Under the pieces are notes generated by a model, which was not told where the DNA came from, searched no databases, and saw nothing but the letters and a program-made list of their open reading frames with translations. The position numbers and the translations under genes were made by a program. This document shows, one piece after another, positions 7,222 through 14,008 of a DNA stretch of 21,546 nucleotides (position 1 is the stretch's first letter; each line of letters starts with the position of its first letter). The stretch comes from Chloroflexota bacterium (GTDB taxonomy: Bacteria; Chloroflexota; Dehalococcoidia; SM23-28-2; HRBIN24): NCBI GenBank assembly GCA_030550295.1, contig JAUQPQ010000019.1, positions 1-21,546 on the forward strand, read 5' to 3'.

Positions 7222-8019
7222 TCAGGCACACCCTTGCCCAGGTACGAAGAGGAGGGCCTTCCCCCGGCCCACCATATAACGGTGGTGCAGGGCTTGGGTC
7301 ACCAATTCTTTAGCTCGGCGCACCGCTTCCCACACCCCAAGCCCTTGGGCCAGGCCAGCAGCAATAGCCGAGGCAAAGACGCAGCCAGTGCCATGGGCAG
7401 CTACCCCCTCTAATCTAGGCGCCACCAGAAGCCGTACCCGCCCATCATGGAAGACCACATCTACCGCCTCTTCCCTCTCCAGGTGTCCGCCCTTGACCAC
7501 CACTACCCTGGGCCCCATAGACGCTATCTGCCTGGCAGCCTCCTCCATCTCGTCCCTAGTGCGAACGGGGTGACCTATCAACATGGCGGCCTCTTGTAGG
7601 TTGGGGGTCACTACGGTGGCCAAAGGCAGGAGAAGGCGCCTTAAGGCCTCTACCCCTTGGGAGTCTAGGAGGGGGGTTCCATCGTGGGCAGCCATCACCG
7701 GATCCACTACCAGATTGGGCAACCGGAATTGACCCACTTTTTTCGCCACTATCTCTACGATCTCGCCTGTAGCTAGCATGCCCGTTTTGACGGCCCTGAA
7801 AGGCAGGTCTTGTGCTACAGCTTCTAGCTGGGCTGCTACGGCCTCAGGGGCCAAAGGGAAGATGGCCGCGACACCTATGGTGTTTTGGGCCGTAACCGCG
7901 GTCACCACCGATGCTCCGTATACGCCTAAGGCGGCAAAGGTTTTAAGATCGGCCTGGATTCCCGCACCGGCCACAGAGTCAGACCCGGCGATGCTCAGGG
8001 CACAAGGCGGTCTGTCCAT
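7222..8019 (-). CDS. thiD: Hydroxymethylpyrimidine/phosphomethylpyrimidine kinase ThiD
   Basis: A 265-residue ribokinase-fold kinase that phosphorylates HMP and HMP phosphate to HMP pyrophosphate, the co-substrate of ThiE. Signatures are the N-terminal SIAGSDSVAGAGIQADLKT (about 9-27), VKTGML, DPVMAAHDG and the C-terminal anion-hole motif HGTGCVFASAIAA, which carries the conserved cysteine of ThiD enzymes. There is no fused ThiE or TenA domain. ATG 8019 is preceded by AGGGTGA. It diverges from yjbQ over a 109-base region. A TTGACA at 8056-8051 with TAGGGT 17 bases on would place transcription almost at the ATG, so the promoter is unclear. thiC lies 269 bases downstream behind its own promoter and riboswitch. 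Confidence 0.96.
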   Translation of the reverse strand: MDRPPCALSIAGSDSVAGAGIQADLKTFAALGVYGASVVTAVTAQNTIGVAAIFPLAPEAVAAQLEAVAQDLPFRAVKTGMLATGEIVEIVAKKVGQFRLPNLVVDPVMAAHDGTPLLDSQGVEALRRLLLPLATVVTPNLQEAAMLIGHPVRTRDEMEEAARQIASMGPRVVVVKGGHLEREEAVDVVFHDGRVRLLVAPRLEGVAAHGTGCVFASAIAAGLAQGLGVWEAVRRAKELVTQALHHRYMVGRGKALLFVPGQGCA

Positions 8020-8080
8020 CGTCGGTCACCCTACATAGTTGCCCCTGGCCTGTCAAGGGCGCTTACGCCACTATCTTGGC

Positions 8081-8120
8081 AGGAGGTATAATAATGCGCA
8101 GCCTCCCTAACACCAGGTAG
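8081..8120 (+). promoter_or_regulatory. yjbQ leader: TATAAT element overlapping a possible 8-codon leader ORF
   Basis: AGGAGG (8081-8086) is followed 7 bases later by ATG 8094, which opens an 8-codon frame (MRSLPNTR) ending in TAG at 8118-8120, nine bases before the yjbQ GTG. The intervening bases read TATAAT (8087-8092), a perfect -10 hexamer. The upstream -35 is poor (TTACGC at 8063-8068). Both readings cannot be active on one transcript: if TATAAT is the -10, the mini-ORF start would not be transcribed. Confidence 0.35.
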
Positions 8121-8128
8121 AAAGCCAC

Positions 8129-8554
8129 GTGCGCCGGGAGATAAGGATCCGTACCGTTGCAAGGGAATCGTTGGAGGAGATCACCGCCCAAGTCCAGCAG
8201 GTGGTGCAAAGTTTGGGCGTAGATGTAGGCCTATGTCACCTCTTCGTCCCTCACACTACGGCCGGCATCATAATCAACGAAAATGCCGATCCATCAGTCT
8301 GCCGTGACATACTAGAGGTGTTAGGACGTCTGGTCCCCAGGGATGGGAGGTACCATCACCTTGAGGGTAACGCCGATGCCCATATAAAGGCCGCCCTTGT
8401 GGGCAACACGGTCTGGATCCCTGTAGATAGGGGAGGGTTAGCCCTGGGGCGTTGGCAAGGGATATTCCTAGCCGAATTCGATGGCCCTCGGGAAAGGAGG
8501 GTCATCATAACCGTACTGCCAGTAGGAGAAAAAGGGGATGGATCTAGCGCCTGA
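8129..8554 (+). CDS. yjbQ: YjbQ/UPF0047 family protein (secondary thiamine-phosphate synthase annotation)
   Basis: A 141-residue member of UPF0047. Conserved blocks are FVPHTTAGIIINENADP (about 39-55), HHLEGNADAHIKAAL (76-90), the PVDRGGLALGRWQGIFLAEFDGPR region (98-121), and a histidine/acid cluster thought to bind a metal. Members can supply weak thiamine phosphate synthase activity, but the physiological role is unsettled. Being divergent from thiD is suggestive context only. The start is GTG 8129, with AGGTAG 12 bases upstream. The 3' end overlaps the sirtuin gene by 17 bases, so the two are likely translated from one mRNA. Confidence 0.9.
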   Translation: MRREIRIRTVARESLEEITAQVQQVVQSLGVDVGLCHLFVPHTTAGIIINENADPSVCRDILEVLGRLVPRDGRYHHLEGNADAHIKAALVGNTVWIPVDRGGLALGRWQGIFLAEFDGPRERRVIITVLPVGEKGDGSSA

Positions 8555-9329
8555 ACTTTCGAAGCAGCTAGATGAAGCAGCCCGCGTCATTGTCGCCTCC
8601 CAACACGTAGTGGCCCTAGTGGGGGCTGGACTCTCTGTAGAATCGGGCATTCCGCCCTTTCGCGGCCCAGGGGGCCTTTGGACCAAATACGGTGAGCCAG
8701 ACATGTTCGGATACCAACGTTTCCTAGAGGACCCTAAGAGGTGGTGGCAAGAGCGTATAACCCGCACCCCGGCCTACCAAGAGCTAATGGAGGCGCTAGA
8801 AGGTGCCCGCCCCAACCCAGGGCACTACGCCCTGAAAGAGATGGAGGAGTTAGGCTTTCTCCATCACATTATCACCCAGAACGTAGATAACCTGCATTAC
8901 GAGGCTGGCAGCCGGGCCGTCACCGAGATCCACGGAAATTACCGGAAGCTGCGTTGTATCCGCTGTAACACCCGCTGGCCCAGAGAGGAGTTCCCCATAA
9001 CGGAGATCCCTCCTCGATGCCCCCACTGCAGCGGCCTGGTCAAGTCTGACACCGTCATGTTCGGGGAACCTATTCCCTCAGACGCCTTGGAGGAGTGTAT
9101 ACGTCAGACAGCCATGTGCGATTGTATGCTCCTGGTGGGGACGTCGGCCGTGGTGTATCCTGCCGCCGGCTTTCCGGTAGACGTGAAAAGACAAGGGGGG
9201 AAGCTCATAGAGGTGAACCCCATGGAGACGAACCTTACCGATTTATGCGACGTCGTCATCAGGGCACCTGCAGGCAAGGCGCTGCCCGCCTTGGTGGAGC
9301 GCTTGCGCCACCTTTCGGGCAAGTCCTGA
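8538..9329 (+). CDS. NAD-dependent protein deacylase, Sir2 family
   Basis: A 263-residue sirtuin. NAD-binding and catalytic motifs are GAGLSVESGIPPFRG (29-43), TQNVDNLH (113-120) and the catalytic His132 in EIHGN. A structural zinc site is formed by Cys140/Cys143 and Cys161/Cys164, followed by GTSAVVYPA and IEVNP. These show an active-site-complete enzyme that removes acyl groups from lysines while consuming NAD. The YxxR pair that marks desuccinylase (SIRT5-like) enzymes is not evident to me. ATG 8538 overlaps the end of yjbQ by 17 bases, and AGGAG lies 9 bases upstream. The CoA-transferase gene follows after 15 bases. A role in regulating acyl-CoA enzymes by deacylation is inference. Confidence 0.95.
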   Translation: MDLAPELSKQLDEAARVIVASQHVVALVGAGLSVESGIPPFRGPGGLWTKYGEPDMFGYQRFLEDPKRWWQERITRTPAYQELMEALEGARPNPGHYALKEMEELGFLHHIITQNVDNLHYEAGSRAVTEIHGNYRKLRCIRCNTRWPREEFPITEIPPRCPHCSGLVKSDTVMFGEPIPSDALEECIRQTAMCDCMLLVGTSAVVYPAAGFPVDVKRQGGKLIEVNPMETNLTDLCDVVIRAPAGKALPALVERLRHLSGKS

Positions 9330-9344
9330 AGGGAGGTAGTGAGG

Positions 9345-10577
9345 ATGGCCTTGGCTTTGGAAGGCATCAAGGTGTTAGACTTGACCATCTGGCAGCAGGG
9401 TCCTATGGCCTCGGCCATCTTGGCCGACTTTGGAGCCGACGTTATCAAAATTGAGGGGCCCGATAGCCCCGACCCAGGTCGCTCCCTGGTGATGTATTCC
9501 CCAAGGCCCGACGCCCCTAACGCTTACTTCCAGACTCACAACCGCAATAAAAGGGGGATCGTCATTGACTTACAGCGCCAAAAGGGACGAGAGGTCTTCT
9601 ACCGCTTAGCCGCCAAAGCCGATGTGGTGGTCCAGAATTTCCGGCCTGGGGTAGCCACCCGCCTAGGCCTAGACTACGAATCGCTACAGGCTATAAACCC
9701 ACGTTTAATCTACGCCACCGCTTCGGGCTTTGGGCTAAGGGGCCCTCATAGCCACCTACCCGCCCTCGATCCCCTGGTCCAGGCCCGAGGAGGGATCATG
9801 AGCATTACAGGGGAGCCCGATGCCCCCCCATCTCGCACTGTGAACGGCCTGGCCGACCAGGTGGGGGCATATCTGCTGGCCCTTGGAGTCATGGTAGCCC
9901 TTTACCACCGTGAGCGTACCGGCCAGGGCCAGATGGTAGATGGTTCCCTCCTCCAGGCGGCCCTAGCAGTGCAGAGCTGGAACATTAACACCTTCCTCCT
10001 CACCGGCACTTATGGGGGCCAGCCCATTCCCCGTATCTCCCGCCGCCTTACTAGCCCCCTTTGGAACCATTACCGGTGCCGCGATGGGCGATGGATCCAA
10101 CTAGCTATGCCCCAGTTGGGCCGCTACTGGCCCGTCTTCCGCCAAGTTATGTTCCAGGCCACAGGCGTCCTTTTAGAGCCCGAACTCCTGTCGGTGGAGT
10201 GGCTCCGCTTCAACGCCTCCGAACTATTGAAACTGATTGAACAGCTAGATCAGCTCTTTCTGAACAAGACCGCCCAAGAATGGGTGGAGCTTTTCAGGGA
10301 ACATGATCTCCTGTGCGAAATGGTCCAGGAGTACGCCGACCTTCTTAATGACCCTCAAGTGGTCACCAACGATATGATAGTGACGGTGTCGCACCCCATC
10401 CTGGGGGAGATAAAGATGGTAAACACAGGCGTTAACCTGAGCAAGACCCCATCCTCTATCAGGATGCCCGCCCCAGAGTTCGGCCAGCACACCGAGGAGG
10501 TGCTGTTGGAGTTCGGCTTTTCATGGCCTGAAATCGAAGCCTTGAGACGGGAAGGGGTCATCGGGCCTCGTCCTTAA
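9345..10577 (+). CDS. CaiB/BaiF family CoA-transferase (class III)
   Basis: A 410-residue family III CoA-transferase. These enzymes move CoA between carboxylic acids through an aspartyl mixed anhydride. The N-terminal LEGIKVLDLT followed by ADFGADVIKIEGP is the family signature. NRNKRGIVIDL and VVQNFRPG follow. The catalytic Asp is residue 142 in PALDPLVQA. The substrate cannot be told; formyl-CoA, carnitine, succinate and bile-acid enzymes share these blocks. ATG 9345 is chosen because GGAGG lies 8 bases before it; a GTG at 9339 is too close to that site. The gene ends 20 bases inside the convergent sigma-factor gene. It is probably the last gene of the yjbQ-sirtuin operon. Confidence 0.93.
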   Translation: MALALEGIKVLDLTIWQQGPMASAILADFGADVIKIEGPDSPDPGRSLVMYSPRPDAPNAYFQTHNRNKRGIVIDLQRQKGREVFYRLAAKADVVVQNFRPGVATRLGLDYESLQAINPRLIYATASGFGLRGPHSHLPALDPLVQARGGIMSITGEPDAPPSRTVNGLADQVGAYLLALGVMVALYHRERTGQGQMVDGSLLQAALAVQSWNINTFLLTGTYGGQPIPRISRRLTSPLWNHYRCRDGRWIQLAMPQLGRYWPVFRQVMFQATGVLLEPELLSVEWLRFNASELLKLIEQLDQLFLNKTAQEWVELFREHDLLCEMVQEYADLLNDPQVVTNDMIVTVSHPILGEIKMVNTGVNLSKTPSSIRMPAPEFGQHTEEVLLEFGFSWPEIEALRREGVIGPRP

Positions 10578-11112
10578 GGTCGAAGCGTGCCATAATATCC
10601 CTTAATCTTTGCAGACCTCTACAAAGCATAACGCGGACGTTTCCTGGCGTTATTCCCAGGATATCAGCGATCTGGCGATGAGAGAGGCCAGCATTGAAGC
10701 GCAGGGATATGATCTCTTGGTAGCGCGAAGGTAGCAGGTGCAAAGCTTGCCTGAGCCTTTTAAGGTCATCGGAAAGTAAAGCACCGTCCTCCGGAGAGGC
10801 GAAGGAGGGCTGTGAGGCTGACATCTCCCAGCGACACGTTTTGGCCTGGGAGCGGAGGTAGCTCACCACCAAGTTGTGGGCGATGCTGAAAAGCCAACTC
10901 TCAACATGTGCCTTGTCACGCAGTGTTCCCCAGTGGGTATAGGCGCGGGTAAGGACCTCAGCAGCGATATCCTGGGCGATATCCCTGTCCCGCATCCGGC
11001 TAATGGCGTAAGCCATAATACGAGGGTAATATGTCTCAAAAAGGGATACGAATTCCTCAGGGCTAAGATGGCCGCTCCTTTCAGCCTTCAGAGATATCCT
11101 TTGGGCCATCAT
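10558..11112 (-). CDS. RNA polymerase sigma factor, sigma70/ECF type
   Basis: A 184-residue two-domain sigma factor. Region 2 is seen in FVSLFETYYPRIMAYAISRM and QDIAAEVLTRAY, followed by ESWLFSIAHNLVVSYLR. Region 4 is seen in LLPSRYQEIISLRF with a helix-turn-helix LSHRQIADILGITPGNVRVMLCRG. The lack of regions 1 and 3 is typical of ECF sigma factors, which direct transcription of small regulons. No anti-sigma gene is adjacent; the neighbours are a convergent CoA-transferase gene and a divergent winged-helix gene. ATG 11112 is chosen because GAGG lies 5 bases upstream; ATG 11109 is equally possible and a GTG at 11118 less so. Its target genes are unknown. Confidence 0.92.
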   Translation of the reverse strand: MMAQRISLKAERSGHLSPEEFVSLFETYYPRIMAYAISRMRDRDIAQDIAAEVLTRAYTHWGTLRDKAHVESWLFSIAHNLVVSYLRSQAKTCRWEMSASQPSFASPEDGALLSDDLKRLRQALHLLPSRYQEIISLRFNAGLSHRQIADILGITPGNVRVMLCRGLQRLRDIMARFDLKDEAR

Positions 11113-11342
11113 CTTCACCTCACCTGTAACCGCTACCAGGTCCGGAACGTCTAACCCTGGCGCGGCCGAATTTTGAATTGTATTTCATGCAAAACCTAAC
11201 CAGAAAAATTTTGCCAGAAAATCGAAAGCAGCTTTTTTAAACATGAATTTTGGTTCTAGCATAGTGCGGACAGGCTAGCTGTGGGCAGGCCACACCTTGG
11301 AGTTGTCCAGAGTTTTTCCACAGGTGGGGAGGAACAGCTCGA
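11113..11342 (-). other. AT-rich divergent intergenic region with short repeats
   Basis: This gap between the sigma-factor and winged-helix genes is much richer in A and T than its surroundings, mainly at 11165-11260. It holds two CCAGAAAA copies with a 14-base period (11200 and 11214) and two GAATTTTG copies (11168 and 11245). TACAAT on the minus strand (11182-11177) is a plausible -10 for the sigma gene, without a good -35. No convincing promoter for the rightward gene is seen. No small ORF or RNA is supported. Confidence 0.4.
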
Positions 11343-11642
11343 GTGGCAGAGGGGCCTGGTCGGAAATGGCGCCTAGTGAGCAATCATGGTCTGGTGCTGG
11401 GGTATATCGCCTTCCACCCTGATGCCACTTTACGCCAGATGTCTCAGGATTTAGGCCTGACAGAGAGGGCTATCCATCGCATAGTGTCGGATCTAGAAGA
11501 CGCAGGCCTCATCGCCAAGGGAAAGAAGGGGCGTCGCAACGCCTATTCGGTACTCTGGGGTAACGTGGCAGCCCAGGAGGCTAGTCCTGGCCTCACCATT
11601 GGCCAGTGGGCAGCAATGCTATACCAAGCTACTAGGGGCTAA
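11343..11642 (+). CDS. Small winged-helix (MarR/ArsR-like) transcriptional regulator
   Basis: A 99-residue single-domain DNA-binding protein. The helix-turn-helix spans about residues 24-52: LGYIAFHPDATLRQMSQDLG, then LTERAIHRIVSDLEDAGLI as recognition helix and turn, then the wing KKGRRNAYSVLW. No cysteine cluster or ligand-binding domain is present, so any effector is unknown. The start is GTG 11343, with GGGGAGG 10 bases upstream. It diverges from the sigma-factor gene and may regulate it or itself through the AT-rich gap, which is inference. Its end overlaps the convergent AttH-like gene by 11 bases. Confidence 0.83.
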   Translation: MAEGPGRKWRLVSNHGLVLGYIAFHPDATLRQMSQDLGLTERAIHRIVSDLEDAGLIAKGKKGRRNAYSVLWGNVAAQEASPGLTIGQWAAMLYQATRG

Positions 11643-12630
11643 GGGGCAGAGAAGCTGGGGGTATGGAGTAGCGCTCGCTTCCACCCACCACCATGAACTC
11701 CACTATACCGTATCCTTCGTCGGCACCCATACGGAAACGACAAAACTGGTCAAAGCCTATCGCCTGTCGATCGGCCTGGGCCAAGGCGTCCTTGTCGTCC
11801 AGCGAAAATTTGGGCCCCGGCCCCCCGATGAATATGGAGACAATCTCCTGTGCCTCAAGTTCCCACCTCTCGCCTCCCTGAGAGGTGAGCCGGAAAAGGC
11901 CGCCACGGGGGCGCCGAGTGCCAGGCCACAGCTCTAGTTGATGCTCCATGGCCGTGAGCCTAACGATGGGGCCCTCTTCAGACACCATCCCTCCATCGAA
12001 ATGGACGAGTTGGCCGGCACGCGATTCCCATAGCCATGCGCTTATGCAGTAACGGGGGAACTGGGCCGAAATCCATATCCAGATGTCTACATCGGGGATA
12101 ACCCTGATGCCCCATGAACGGTCACGCATGCCTATAAGCCCCTCTATTGTATCGCCTCCTACTTGGAACCGGCCCCTATAGCGGCCCGCCTGGGTGTAAT
12201 GGTATTGTTTGACCACTAGCCTACCTTCCTTTTCCCAGTAAATGGGCGAAAATTCCAGCGGTGGACAGCGGGCCTGGAACTCTAAGGACGCCGATATGCC
12301 GTTTTCAGCATCGGACAGCTCTAGTTGCCACGCCCTGAGGGGATCGACTATGCGGTAGGAAAGCTCCTCCACCTTCATGTCGTGTCGGTCCCCTCGTAAT
12401 GGCCGCGACCGATAGAGGGAATAATGATTCCCTTTGTAGACCACAAACAGGTAAGCATCCATAGTCTGGCGATTGGGATAGGCTCCTAGGCCAGTGATGG
12501 CGACAAAATTGCCTTCCATGTCATGAATGTTGAAGTAGAAGCGGTCTTGCCAAGCAGGATGTTCCGATGCCACTTGGGCCACAGGCATTTCCGTTTGATG
12601 GGCCAGGTGCTCGTCCAGAGGTCCAATCAC
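11632..12630 (-). CDS. AttH/CrtC-like (lipocalin-type) protein of unknown function
   Basis: A 332-residue protein rich in beta-strand pattern, with many aromatic residues and no signal peptide or membrane segment. Features include FYFNIHDMEGNFVAITGLG near the N-terminus, SLYRSRPLRGDRHD, and a central GRFQVGGDTIEGLIGMRDRSWGIR. I read it as related to the AttH / hydroxyneurosporene-synthase (CrtC) two-lipocalin superfamily, from the GMRDRSWG block and the overall pattern; this is recognition from memory and only moderately sure. Such proteins often act on or bind hydrophobic substrates. The start is GTG 12630, with AAAGGAGG 6 bases upstream; the longer open frame to 12798 runs through the opposite-strand gene and is rejected. 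A good promoter lies at 12661-12689. It diverges from the SppA-like gene. Confidence 0.75.
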   Translation of the reverse strand: MIGPLDEHLAHQTEMPVAQVASEHPAWQDRFYFNIHDMEGNFVAITGLGAYPNRQTMDAYLFVVYKGNHYSLYRSRPLRGDRHDMKVEELSYRIVDPLRAWQLELSDAENGISASLEFQARCPPLEFSPIYWEKEGRLVVKQYHYTQAGRYRGRFQVGGDTIEGLIGMRDRSWGIRVIPDVDIWIWISAQFPRYCISAWLWESRAGQLVHFDGGMVSEEGPIVRLTAMEHQLELWPGTRRPRGGLFRLTSQGGERWELEAQEIVSIFIGGPGPKFSLDDKDALAQADRQAIGFDQFCRFRMGADEGYGIVEFMVVGGSERYSIPPASLPLSP

Positions 12631-12660
12631 TTTTTGCCTCCTTTCCTGCCCTCCGGCAAG

Positions 12661-12689
12661 ATAATATGGCCAAAAAGGGTTGAATACAA
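12661..12689 (-). promoter_or_regulatory. Predicted promoter of the AttH-like gene
   Basis: On the minus strand TTGTAT (12689-12684) and TATTAT (12666-12661) are 17 bases apart. Transcription would start near 12654, leaving a short leader that carries the AAAGGAGG of the gene starting at 12630. The spacing and -10 (five of six consensus bases) are good; the -35 matches three of six. Confidence 0.55.
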
Positions 12690-12727
12690 GGCAGCCGCCA
12701 GATACAATTGCCACGCAAGTTGTGAAG

Positions 12728-13528
12728 ATGGCCCTGATACCCAAGCCTTGGCCTTGGACAACCTTTAAGGTAGCGCTGGTAGAGTTCCACGGCCCCATTA
12801 TGCATGGCGGCCGCGTAGGGGAACTCGTGCGCGCCCTTAATGCCCTTGCCCATCAGCCACGGGTTAGGACAGTAGTCATGGATATAGACTCGCCTGGAGG
12901 GTCGGCCACCCTGGCCGAGCAGCTGCACAGGGCTGTAGCCAGGCTCAACAGGACGAAACCGGTGGTAGCATATGTGAGCAACGTTGCCCTTTCAGGGGGG
13001 TATTTGGTAGCTTGTGCTGCCCGTCGTATCGTCGCTCCCCCTACTGCCCTGGTGGGCTCCATAGGCGTCATCATAGCCAGACCCGTGGTGAGGGAGCTGC
13101 TGGAGAGGGTGGGGATACGGATCTTCGTGAGCCGGGCCGGAGAGCACAAGGACATGATGCAACCCTGGCGGGACGTCACGCCTGAGGAAGAGGAGAAGCT
13201 GGCTGCCCTGCGCGACGAATACTACCAATGGTTCATCCAAAGGGTTGCCCAGGCCCGCTCCTTGCCGGTAGAACAGGTAAGGACCTACGCTACTGGGGAA
13301 TTCTTCACCGCAGCCCGCGCTCACGAGATGGGCCTTGTGGACGACCTGGGCGACCTGGAAATGGCCCTAGATATGGCCTGCGAGATGGGAAGGACCCCTA
13401 GGGAAATTCTTACCGTAAGGCCTCGCCGTCCCCTTTTGGAGCGCCTCCTCTCGCCCGCAGGTTCGGCATTGGCTGAAGTTTTATTCAGGGAGCTGGAGTC
13501 CCGCCTCCACCTACGGGTGGAGATGTGA
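12728..13528 (+). CDS. SppA-like serine peptidase (S49 family), apparently without membrane anchor
   Basis: A 266-residue crotonase-fold protease of the signal peptide peptidase A family, which degrades signal peptides and other membrane-released peptides with a Ser-Lys dyad. Ser89 in VALSGGYLVA is the nucleophile and Lys141 in AGEHKDMMQPW is the general base. MDIDSPGGSA, VGSIGVI and the C-terminal GLVDDLGDLEMAL are also conserved. Typical SppA has an N-terminal transmembrane helix; here the segment before the first strand (MALIPKPWPWTTFKVALVEF) is too short and polar for one, so the enzyme may be cytosolic or peripheral. The start is uncertain: ATG 12728 fits the domain but has no clear Shine-Dalgarno, and TTG 12680 is an alternative. 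It ends 15 bases from the convergent SCP2-like gene. Confidence 0.88.
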   Translation: MALIPKPWPWTTFKVALVEFHGPIMHGGRVGELVRALNALAHQPRVRTVVMDIDSPGGSATLAEQLHRAVARLNRTKPVVAYVSNVALSGGYLVACAARRIVAPPTALVGSIGVIIARPVVRELLERVGIRIFVSRAGEHKDMMQPWRDVTPEEEEKLAALRDEYYQWFIQRVAQARSLPVEQVRTYATGEFFTAARAHEMGLVDDLGDLEMALDMACEMGRTPREILTVRPRRPLLERLLSPAGSALAEVLFRELESRLHLRVEM

Positions 13529-13543
13529 GAGCACCCCAGCCTG

Positions 13544-13993
13544 TCACAGGAACTGAGTGTCGATGCGAGAAGAGGCGTCGAAGAAATATTGGAGGGACTG
13601 GTTGAAACGGTAAAAGGCGTCCCGCCTTAGGCCATCATGAGAGCGAGCAAACCCCTCAGGGAACTCAAGATCTAAAGTATTAAGGCTGTGTTGCAGGTCT
13701 GCCTTCCCGTTTGCTTTGATGTTCTGGAGCATATCTTTCCATACTGAATAGGGCGCCTCCAGCCAGAAATCGCACTGCTCTACCTCGTCTTCGGAGGCCT
13801 CCCGCATATCGGCCACTTCAAACGCCTCGAAGGTGACCACGTAGTACTTTTGGAGATCATTTATCTTTATTCCCATCGTGGTATCGCAAGTGCCGATGCG
13901 GCGGTAGTGCTCATCGGCATTGACTATCTCCTTAAGCGCCTGGAACCATTCTAGGGAAGGGAATACAGCCTTGACTTGGGTTTCCTGAGCCAT
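13544..13993 (-). CDS. SCP2-like (sterol carrier protein type) small protein
   Basis: A 149-residue soluble protein. The pattern FWLEAPYSVWKDMLQNIKANGKADLQHSLNTLDL resembles the SCP2 fold, in which a hydrophobic tunnel binds fatty acids, sterols or acyl-CoA; the N-terminal half (ADEHYRRIGTCDTTMGIKI, then YYVVTFEAFEVADM) fits the first strands. No catalytic motif is visible, so it is probably a lipid- or substrate-binding partner. ATG 13993 has a strong GAGGAGGAG just before it. It is the last gene of a leftward operon behind the two R2-like genes (15-base gap), which suggests it presents a hydrophobic substrate to them. The family call is from pattern recognition and moderately sure. Confidence 0.72.
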   Translation of the reverse strand: MAQETQVKAVFPSLEWFQALKEIVNADEHYRRIGTCDTTMGIKINDLQKYYVVTFEAFEVADMREASEDEVEQCDFWLEAPYSVWKDMLQNIKANGKADLQHSLNTLDLEFPEGFARSHDGLRRDAFYRFNQSLQYFFDASSRIDTQFL

Positions 13994-14008
13994 CTCCTCC
14001 TCCTCTTG

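Noticed and set aside
11150..11165. GGAAC and GTC as an ECF-type autoregulated promoter
   Set aside because: The two elements are adjacent rather than 16-17 bases apart and point away from the sigma gene.
11281..11325. Possible DnaA boxes (TTTTCCACA at 11312-11320, GTGGGCAGG) suggesting a replication origin
   Set aside because: Each differs from the consensus, they are few and no dnaA, dnaN or other origin genes are near.
12631..12798. 56-codon N-terminal extension of the AttH-like protein, which would look like a signal peptide
   Set aside because: The strong AAAGGAGG is placed for GTG 12630, the predicted promoter lies inside the extension, and it is antisense to the SppA-like gene.
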